The notes under the pieces were generated by a model, which saw only the letters and a program-made list of their open reading frames with translations, did no database searches and was not told where the DNA came from. The translations under genes and the position numbers were made by a program. From Bacillota bacterium (GTDB lineage: Bacteria; Bacillota; Clostridia; Clostridiales; Clostridiaceae): a stretch of 6,058 nucleotides of DNA. Every line of letters begins with the position of its first letter. Within the stretch, counting starts at the first letter, position 1. The stretch covers positions 1-6,058 of the forward strand of contig JAUZPH010000241.1 in NCBI GenBank assembly GCA_030706065.1, written 5' to 3'. Below, one piece after another: positions 1-5,048 of this stretch.

Positions 1-366
1 GAAGAGAGGAATCTGTTTGCAAGATTGGTAAGCGCTGAAGCAGCCGGGGAAAGTTATGAAGGGAAACTGGCAGTGGCAACAGTAGTAATAAACAGGGTTG
101 GCAGCGGTATATTTCCAGGCAGTATCACTCAGGTTATAATGGGACAAGAAGGAGGAGCCTATCAGTTTTCTCCGGTATTGGACGGAAGAATAAATGATCC
201 GCCCACTGCTGATGCATTGAAAGCAGTGGATCAGGTTCTTGGAGGCTACAGAAGCTTTTCATCAAAAATAATGTGGTTCTTAAATCCCCAGAAGTCCACC
301 AGCGGCTGGATAATCAATAATAAAGCCTATTTTACAAGCATAGGCAATCACGACTTTTATTTCTAA
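1..366 (+). CDS. SleB/CwlJ-family cell wall hydrolase, C-terminal part (5' end outside window)
   Basis: The frame is open from the first base, so the gene begins upstream; the visible part is 121 residues and ends in TAA. It matches the catalytic domain of the SleB/CwlJ family (Hydrolase_2), which cuts spore-cortex peptidoglycan during germination or acts on cell wall. The opening block ARLVSAEAAGESYEGKLAVA matches the family signature; the Glu of AEA (visible residue 13) is at the position of the catalytic glutamate. Further family marks are the VVINRV segment, the YQFSPV stretch, the WFLNP segment and the closing IGNHDFYF, typical of the domain's end. Any signal peptide or peptidoglycan-binding repeats would lie upstream, so SleB, CwlJ and vegetative relatives cannot be told apart. 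It converges with the next gene, 103 bp away. The TTG at 25 lies inside the conserved domain and is not the start. The family call is firm. Confidence 0.9.
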   Translation, partial: EERNLFARLVSAEAAGESYEGKLAVATVVINRVGSGIFPGSITQVIMGQEGGAYQFSPVLDGRINDPPTADALKAVDQVLGGYRSFSSKIMWFLNPQKSTSGWIINNKAYFTSIGNHDFYF

Positions 367-371
367 AAGAT

Positions 372-413
372 AGGCAAGTTGCACACTCAATATTCAGAAT
401 GTATAACTTGCCT
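372..413. terminator. Possible weak bidirectional terminator between convergent genes
   Basis: A perfect 9-bp inverted repeat (AGGCAAGTT at 372-380, AACTTGCCT at 405-413) lies just after the hydrolase stop codon and about 57 bp after the stop of the opposing gene. The loop is long (24 nt). There is no clean T-run on the + side; on the - side the stem is followed by ATCTTTTAG. The position between convergent genes suits a shared terminator, but the long loop makes this a weak call. Confidence 0.4.
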
Positions 414-469
414 TAAACAATACCTATTCATTTTTTCCGGCATTAGCAATTTCTATCCAGATTATCACT

Positions 470-1654
470 CTAATCATTCAATTTCGTCTCTTCCGTACCG
501 TCAGGCTTCATTTTGTGAATTGGCCCCCCGTTGGTTTCCCTGTAGAATATAGAACCCCCAGCCGTACTTAACATTCGAATTTCGGAATAAGTCAAACTTG
601 TATTTTCTGTCCCGTCAAGCTTTACCCTGTATAACCTGCCATCACTAAGGCATATGTAATATATCCATCCATTATATAAGATAAAACTTCTCACTCTGTT
701 CACTGTTACTTCTATCTTCTCCTGAGTATTCATGTCCATACGTACAAGTTTCTTATCTTGGGCATCTACGTAGTAAAGAAACTTTTCCTCCACACCTATG
801 CCGAATATAAAAAGATTATCCCTGAATATCGCTGTTTTCTTTCCGCTTTTAATATCCACCTTACTTATCTCAACAGATGAGCTTTTCCCCGCAAGAATAT
901 CTGTGCTATTCCCTTCTGACTTGGCAACATAGATGTTATCCATGTCGATATTGAGTACAAGAGAATTTTCAGTATCCATAATCACAGTCCAGTCCGACTC
1001 ATCAGTTTTCATCCTGTATAACACCCCTGCATTCACAAAATAGGCCTCATCATTTATTACCGTTTCCAAATAAGATTTGCTTAAGCCTTTTCCAAACTGT
1101 ACCTGCTGTTTACCGTCAACCTTTATCTTACACATTGTTGTACTATTATCTGAACCTACCTTATTGCAATATATAAAATCGTCAACCACATTGATATCTT
1201 GAAATCTGCCATCGGCAAGCTTAACACTATTTCCTCCATCTATACTGATTTTATATAGCCCATTTTCCGAACTGTAGTATATCCACTTCCCCTGCTCTGC
1301 TGCAATGCCACCATTTCTTAAATTTTCAAAATTATTGCCGAAGATGTTAACATCAGTATTAACATTAGTATTCGGTCTTTTATTGTAATGTAAAAAAGAC
1401 ACTGACAGTACAGATATCAAACTAATAGTAAGAATAAGATATTTAGCTTTGAACTTGAATCTATTCATTCTGCAAGGCCTTTCAGCATTGTTCTCGTTCT
1501 CCACCGGCAGCCCTGTTACTGCCCCTTCTCCATTACTTTGAATATTGCCATCCTCTGCAGCAGTACTATCTCCACTGTTAATTGGATGTCCACGGGCTCT
1601 GCAGAACCTCTCATTATCTTGAACCTCTTTATCACAATTGATGCAATGTGACAT
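470..1654 (-). CDS. Membrane-anchored DUF5050-like seven-repeat propeller protein with degenerate N-terminal zinc ribbon
   Basis: This encodes 394 residues. I chose the ATG at 1654 because GGGAGGA sits 6 nt before it; the in-frame ATG 15 nt earlier overlaps that site. Residues 1-24 form a zinc-ribbon-like motif with Cys4, Cys7 and Cys18, but the expected fourth Cys (FCxxCG) is Arg21. A polar linker follows, then one hydrophobic segment (about 71-89) preceded by basic residues, which predicts N-in/C-out topology. The rest holds seven repeats of about 25-40 residues built on the pattern (W/F)IYY...LY+(I/V)(K/D)xDG...L, starting near 122, 158, 201, 238, 289, 328 and 366. This resembles the DUF5050 family and suggests a seven-bladed beta-propeller outside the membrane, for ligand or protein binding; no catalytic motif is seen. 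The ligand is unknown. It is transcribed alone, downstream of a terminated sigma/anti-sigma unit, and converges with the hydrolase gene. Confidence 0.8.
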   Translation of the reverse strand: MSHCINCDKEVQDNERFCRARGHPINSGDSTAAEDGNIQSNGEGAVTGLPVENENNAERPCRMNRFKFKAKYLILTISLISVLSVSFLHYNKRPNTNVNTDVNIFGNNFENLRNGGIAAEQGKWIYYSSENGLYKISIDGGNSVKLADGRFQDINVVDDFIYCNKVGSDNSTTMCKIKVDGKQQVQFGKGLSKSYLETVINDEAYFVNAGVLYRMKTDESDWTVIMDTENSLVLNIDMDNIYVAKSEGNSTDILAGKSSSVEISKVDIKSGKKTAIFRDNLFIFGIGVEEKFLYYVDAQDKKLVRMDMNTQEKIEVTVNRVRSFILYNGWIYYICLSDGRLYRVKLDGTENTSLTYSEIRMLSTAGGSIFYRETNGGPIHKMKPDGTEETKLND

Positions 1655-1660
1655 AATGAT

Positions 1661-1667
1661 TCCTCCC
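1661..1667 (-). promoter_or_regulatory. Ribosome binding site deciding the propeller-protein start
   Basis: The - strand reads GGGAGGA, 6 nt before the ATG at 1654. The upstream in-frame ATG (1669) overlaps this site and has no comparable site of its own, so the shorter 394-residue product is preferred. Confidence 0.8.
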
Positions 1668-1704
1668 ATTTAAATCTACCTGTATTACTTCGAACAGAAA
1701 CAAG

Positions 1705-1710
1705 ATTATA
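1705..1710 (-). promoter_or_regulatory. Candidate -10 box (TATAAT) for the propeller-protein gene
   Basis: A perfect TATAAT on the - strand lies about 50 nt before the start codon and downstream of the preceding terminator, where this gene's promoter must be if it has its own. At the usual 17-nt spacing the -35 position reads AAATGT, a poor match, so the promoter may be weak, activator-dependent or elsewhere in this AT-rich gap. Confidence 0.4.
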
Positions 1711-1771
1711 CCTTCTAAACCATTTTTACATTTTAATTTTAACATATGCTGGAATCAACAGTAAACAAAAT

Positions 1772-1796
1772 GTGTCGTCAGTACAATTGACGACAC
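1772..1796 (-). terminator. Intrinsic terminator of the sigma/anti-sigma operon
   Basis: A perfect 9-bp stem (GTGTCGTCA at 1772-1780 with TGACGACAC at 1788-1796) and a 7-nt loop begin 10 nt after the stop of the putative anti-sigma gene. On the - strand the stem is followed by ATTTTGTTT, a T-rich tail. It separates the sigma/anti-sigma unit from the propeller-protein gene. The + side is also T-rich, but no + strand gene leads into it. Confidence 0.75.
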
Positions 1797-1806
1797 TTTT
1801 CGAATT

Positions 1807-3534
1807 TTAATTCTGTCCAGCTGTTTTAGTCATTTCAATGGATATTGAAAATATTGCGTTTGTGCCGTCTGCATAGCTTTGAGCATATCTGTAGGTGAAC
1901 TGCCCCCATTCCATAAGCTGTCCGGCACTGACCAACTCGTTATAAATTGTCTTCGGGTCGGTAGTCTTGGTAGAATATTTCTGAATCCCCACTTTCGTTA
2001 TGCTGTACTTTGCAGTAGTCGGCCCCATATTATATGTGTCTTCCCAATTCTGCATACCCAAAAGTTGTTTTTGTGCATCATCAACAGAGATCACGCCTAC
2101 AGCCACTTCAGTAAGCAAATTGACGAAAGTATTGACATTCTTTGTTATACCATAGGCATCAATGCTTGCGTAGGGATAGGAATTTATTGCATCCGTCAAG
2201 ATCTGGTTGAATTTAAAAACTGCTTCAGATTTAGTAGCCGGAGCGGCAGTACTTGTGCCGGTATTACCTGCTGAGGTTGAATCCGTTGTCTTTGCAGGAG
2301 CCTTATCAGTAGTGACTTTTGTGCAGCTAGAGATGACTACACTCAAGTTCTCATTCAGGAAATTATAGTCCCCACCGATACCGGCATCTGTCCATACCCC
2401 TATTATTCTGTTGCCAAGGGCAAGAACTACAATGAATTTCTCCGCAGAACCATTCTTTGTCACTGCAGCAGTTAATACGAGAACCTGACTACCAAGATAT
2501 TTGGAAAAGTCGAGATTTGTTTCATTTTTAGATCTTTCATTTCTATCTTTAAGCATTTCGCCTATCTTTTTACCGTTCTTTACAGTACTATAGCTTTCGG
2601 GCAGAGTAATGATTGCCTGGGCTACACCGGTTGGCCTTATATCATAATTATTTTGTTTTAAGTAGTTTAGAACTGCATCGGGGCTCAGCTTCAGATCTTC
2701 CGAATACTGCTTATCATCCGTATTATTTTGACTGGAATTATTCTCTACAGCTTTGCTGTAGCTAAACGCCGGAATGCCACGAGTGTCCTCCGCTTTTTCA
2801 AATAATGTATAACTGACTTGATTATCTTCTTCCGTCCTTCCAATTCTGGTAAAGTATAAAGGGTCATTTGCCTTATATAATATCTTGTTTGCCTGCAGAG
2901 CATAGTAGATTGCCTCTATTCTGCTGCCGTCATAATTTAAGTCTTTTATAGTATCTGCCCTGGCATTGGAGCTGCCGTTATTATTCAAATCTTTTATAGT
3001 ATCTGCACTGATATCGGATTTGCTGGTTTTAAAAATGATAATCCTTATGCTGTCCTTCACGCCATTCTTTGTATTCTCAACAAACTTATCAAGCTTCTCT
3101 GTATTATATACCTTGTTTTCTACACTGTTATCTTTATCAGTGTCAACCACCATGACTACCGTTCCATCTTTTATAGCCTGCTGTAAATCTACGGTTTTGG
3201 CATCTATAGCTGCCTTTGTCCTGGCAGGTTCTTTCGTAGCCTCAGATGTTGCAATGCCTGCGCCGCTTTTTTGTGAGACGCCCTTAAAGTGACTTACCAT
3301 TACCGGTACTGCTATGAGAACTAAAATTACAGCAGCAATCTCCAGTATGTCCTTAATATGAAAGCCGGTAACTATCTTTCCAACTTTATCAAGAAATCCG
3401 GGGACAGCCTTCCTCCTCTGCTTTTCCATAGTTTTCTCTACATTCGCCAGTACAGCCTCGTAATTGTATTCACTACACATATATTCTGCAGCCTTGTCCT
3501 TCAATGACTCGCCTATTAAGCTATCTATACTCAT
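1807..3534 (-). CDS. Putative anti-sigma factor, single-pass membrane protein with DUF4362-like and DUF4830-like outer regions
   Basis: This encodes 575 residues from the ATG at 3534, chosen because GGAGGTG lies 6 nt upstream. The gene overlaps the end of the ECF sigma gene by 14 nt, which implies coupled translation and is the main reason for the anti-sigma call. Residues 1-60 are charged, probably helical and cytoplasmic; they lack the HxxxCxxC zinc motif of common anti-sigma domains. A single membrane segment spans about 62-81. Outside lie a DUF4362-like stretch (about 126-212, with KVYNTEKLDKFVENTKNG and DLNYDG), a polar linker (265-276), a DUF4830-like stretch (about 284-390, with LDFSKYLGSQVLVLTAAVT), a Thr/Ser/Ala-rich linker (408-436) and an unrecognised domain (437-575). 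Residues 173-204 hold a tandem 16-residue duplication. The inferred role is to hold the sigma factor at the membrane until an extracellular signal is sensed. Family matches were made by eye and are moderate; the ligand is unknown. Confidence 0.75.
   Translation of the reverse strand: MSIDSLIGESLKDKAAEYMCSEYNYEAVLANVEKTMEKQRRKAVPGFLDKVGKIVTGFHIKDILEIAAVILVLIAVPVMVSHFKGVSQKSGAGIATSEATKEPARTKAAIDAKTVDLQQAIKDGTVVMVVDTDKDNSVENKVYNTEKLDKFVENTKNGVKDSIRIIIFKTSKSDISADTIKDLNNNGSSNARADTIKDLNYDGSRIEAIYYALQANKILYKANDPLYFTRIGRTEEDNQVSYTLFEKAEDTRGIPAFSYSKAVENNSSQNNTDDKQYSEDLKLSPDAVLNYLKQNNYDIRPTGVAQAIITLPESYSTVKNGKKIGEMLKDRNERSKNETNLDFSKYLGSQVLVLTAAVTKNGSAEKFIVVLALGNRIIGVWTDAGIGGDYNFLNENLSVVISSCTKVTTDKAPAKTTDSTSAGNTGTSTAAPATKSEAVFKFNQILTDAINSYPYASIDAYGITKNVNTFVNLLTEVAVGVISVDDAQKQLLGMQNWEDTYNMGPTTAKYSITKVGIQKYSTKTTDPKTIYNELVSAGQLMEWGQFTYRYAQSYADGTNAIFSISIEMTKTAGQN
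2923..3018 (-). repeat. 48-bp in-frame tandem duplication inside the anti-sigma ectodomain
   Basis: Units 2923-2970 and 2971-3018 match at 40 of 48 positions by hand alignment; the first 36 bases match at 32. Each encodes 16 residues: SDISADTIKDLNNNGS (173-188) and SNARADTIKDLNYDGS (189-204). ADTIKDLN is identical in both. The repeat keeps the reading frame, so the product is lengthened rather than broken. Confidence 0.85.
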
Positions 3535-4117
3535 ATAACGCACCTCCATCTGAATCACGAGATATTACTCCAAAATCCTCCCGAAGGGATTTCTCCAGCA
3601 TTTTTCTTGCCCGAAAAAGGCGGGTCTTTACATTACTTTCCGATTCCTTTATAATATCCGCGATTTCTTTTACACTGAAATTATTATAGTAATACAAAAT
3701 CACTACTAAGGTATACTTTGTGGGTAGAGAATAAATTGCTTTGAGGAGTTTTTCTTTTGTATCATTTGCAAGTATTATATCTTCAGGTGTAAATCCGCCG
3801 GTATTTACCTCAAAGCCCGATTCAACATACTGGTCCAGAGACGAAGTGTTCATTTTCCGCTGCTTTCTCAATATCTGAAAACACTGGTTTACCGTTATTT
3901 TGTAAAGCCAGCCCTCAAATAGTGTCGGGTCCGACAGCTTTTTTATTTTCTGGCAAACCTGAAGGAAAGTCTCCTGTACAACCTCCTCAACATGTTGATT
4001 GTCCTTCAGTATGAGGAATGCAGTGCGGGCTACTTTATCTCTGTGGTTATTAAACAAGCTTCTGAAAGCCGGCCTATCACCATTTTTAACTTTTTCGATC
4101 AGCTCTATGTCAACCAA
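3521..4117 (-). CDS. ECF-type RNA polymerase sigma factor (sigma-70 family)
   Basis: This encodes 198 residues and directs RNA polymerase to a small set of promoters, usually under control of the adjacent anti-sigma protein. The size is normal for the ECF group, with only sigma regions 2 and 4. Region 2 spans about 16-86 and includes the VEEVVQETFLQVCQKI and LFEGWLYKITVNQC blocks typical of 2.1-2.4. A variable linker follows (about 90-118), then region 4 (about 121-176) with the helix-turn-helix FSVKEIADIIKESESNVKTR and the closing LFRARKMLEKSL. I chose the TTG at 4117 because AGGAGGG lies 9 nt upstream; an in-frame TTG at 4138 would place that site inside the coding sequence. No ATG is available at this end. 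The 3' end overlaps the anti-sigma start by 14 nt. The ECF call is firm; the subgroup and target promoters are not known. Confidence 0.93.
   Translation of the reverse strand: MVDIELIEKVKNGDRPAFRSLFNNHRDKVARTAFLILKDNQHVEEVVQETFLQVCQKIKKLSDPTLFEGWLYKITVNQCFQILRKQRKMNTSSLDQYVESGFEVNTGGFTPEDIILANDTKEKLLKAIYSLPTKYTLVVILYYYNNFSVKEIADIIKESESNVKTRLFRARKMLEKSLREDFGVISRDSDGGALYEYR
3541..3548 (-). promoter_or_regulatory. Ribosome binding site of the anti-sigma gene, inside the sigma gene
   Basis: TGGAGGTG on the - strand lies 6 nt before the ATG at 3534 and within the last codons of the sigma gene. It decides the start over an in-frame candidate 24 nt upstream (3558), and it supports translational coupling of the two genes. 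Confidence 0.8.
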
Positions 4118-4126
4118 TTTTCTCTT

Positions 4127-4133
4127 CCCTCCT
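4127..4133 (-). promoter_or_regulatory. Ribosome binding site of the ECF sigma gene
   Basis: AGGAGGG on the - strand lies 9 nt before the TTG at 4117. A strong site paired with a non-ATG start fits modest production of a regulator. Confidence 0.75.
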
Positions 4134-4377
4134 AACAAAATCCGCGTAATTTTGTTTTACATCTAATACGATGCAGTTTTCTAATATTCGGTTACAATGT
4201 TTTCTATATATTTTTTAATCTCTTCCAATTACTCATCTCATTTGGCAATTTCTTGTCCAATGCACTGTATGCTTTTCAATTTATATTCTAACATATCTGT
4301 AGATTTGTGGAAACATAGAATGCAAATTTTGTAATAGCTTGTATTGGAAGTAAGCCTCTGAAAAGAAAACGTATAAA
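4134..4377 (-). promoter_or_regulatory. AT-rich upstream region of the sigma/anti-sigma operon, candidate promoters only
   Basis: This stretch between the lemA terminator and the sigma ribosome binding site holds no convincing gene and must contain the operon promoter unless there is read-through. Reading the - strand, the best housekeeping-type match is TTTCCA (4313-4308), 17 nt, TAGAAT (4290-4285), which would leave a leader of about 165 nt. Nearer the gene, GTAACC (4195-4190) and CGTATTA (4170-4164) resemble the AAC and CGT elements of ECF promoters and could allow self-activation, but their 19-nt gap is longer than the usual 16-17. Neither is firm. No riboswitch fold was recognised. Confidence 0.35.
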
Positions 4378-4406
4378 AAACGGAGCACTCCTTGAGTGCC
4401 CCGTTT
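4378..4406 (-). terminator. Strong intrinsic terminator of the DUF2207-lemA operon
   Basis: Read on the - strand, a 13-bp stem (one G-U pair, the rest Watson-Crick) closes a 3-nt AAG loop; the arms are AAACGGGGCACTC and GAGTGCTCCGTTT. It is followed directly by a T-run (TTTTTT counted from the last stem bases, then TATAC). It lies about 75 nt after the lemA stop and isolates this operon from the sigma factor unit. The 4407-4481 gap between stop and hairpin shows nothing else. Confidence 0.9.
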
Positions 4407-4481
4407 GGTCATTATCTGTTAAATTGATGGCATTTCGCATTTTTTACATTGCAGCATATTCATGAGTTGCGCCGGCAGCAG

Positions 4482-5027
4482 TTAGAAATTTACTTCTACA
4501 TTTTCTCTCTCAGTATCATCCGCTGCAAAATAGGGTGCCTCCTTGAAATCAAAGAGCAAGGCGATGGTATTGGATGGAAAACCCTGTACCCTATTGTTGT
4601 ACAGCATTACCGTATCGCTGTAAAATTGTCTGGAATACCCTATCTTGTTTTCCGTCTCAACCAGTTGATTCTGCAGGCTTATATAGCTTTCATTAGCTTT
4701 GAGATTCGGGTACCTTTCCACTACCACTGCCAGCCTGCCTAAAAGCTCTGTCAGTTCCCCATTCGCCTTCAGCGCCTCCTGCGGGCTTGAGGCTTTCATA
4801 AAGCTGTTCCGTGCCTCAACTACCTTGGTCAAGGTTTCTCCCTCATATCTGGCGTACCCTTTTACTGTATTTACAAGGTTTGGTATAAGATCGAATCTCC
4901 TCTTGAGCTGCACGTCAATCTGCGACCAGGAATCCTTCACCTTGTTTCTCCACGATACGAGGTCGTTATAAACATATACTAAATATATTATAAGCAAGAC
5001 TACTGCACCTAAAATTAAATATCCCAT
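4482..5027 (-). CDS. lemA: LemA family protein
   Basis: This encodes 181 residues, the usual size for LemA. One N-terminal membrane segment (about 2-20) is followed by a helical domain; known LemA structures form a helical bundle. Family signatures are clear: YNDLVSWRNKVKDSWSQIDV (about 20-39), RRFDLIPNLVNTVKGYARYE (43-62), YPNLKANESYISLQNQLVET (105-124), ENKIGYSRQFY (125-135), then YNNRVQGFPS and a closing FDFKEAPYF. The molecular function of LemA proteins is not settled; they are membrane proteins often encoded next to DUF2207, TPM-domain or HtpX genes and linked to envelope processes. The ATG at 5027 has GAAAGGAG 9 nt upstream (5037-5044). The gene starts 21 nt after the DUF2207 stop, so the two are one operon, ended by the hairpin at 4378-4406. 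No odd residues were noted. Confidence 0.95.
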   Translation of the reverse strand: MGYLILGAVVLLIIYLVYVYNDLVSWRNKVKDSWSQIDVQLKRRFDLIPNLVNTVKGYARYEGETLTKVVEARNSFMKASSPQEALKANGELTELLGRLAVVVERYPNLKANESYISLQNQLVETENKIGYSRQFYSDTVMLYNNRVQGFPSNTIALLFDFKEAPYFAADDTERENVEVNF

Positions 5028-5048
5028 AACGTTATGCTCCTTTCATAC

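Noticed and set aside
1772..1796. Inverted repeat TGTCGTCA/TGACGACA as an operator
   Set aside because: Its position 10 nt after a stop codon and the T-rich tail on the - strand are better explained by a terminator.
1879..2274. Open + strand frame opposite the anti-sigma gene
   Set aside because: It is antisense to a well-supported gene, has no recognisable domain, and looks like a chance frame; the same applies to the + strand frame at 2966-3292.
1807..3534. RsgI-type anti-sigma factor of cellulolytic clostridia
   Set aside because: The partner is a normal ECF sigma with regions 2 and 4, not a SigI-type protein, and no RsgI N-terminal domain or carbohydrate-binding module was recognised.
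3535..3558. Earlier in-frame start for the anti-sigma protein
   Set aside because: The strong GGAGGTG site lies between this start and the ATG at 3534, which it serves with 6-nt spacing.
4118..4138. TTG at 4138 as the sigma factor start, adding seven residues
   Set aside because: It would put the AGGAGGG ribosome binding site inside the coding sequence; the TTG at 4117 has that site 9 nt upstream and gives the normal ECF N-terminus.
4449..4971. Two overlapping + strand open frames opposite lemA
   Set aside because: LemA on the - strand is unambiguous and the antisense products show no family features.
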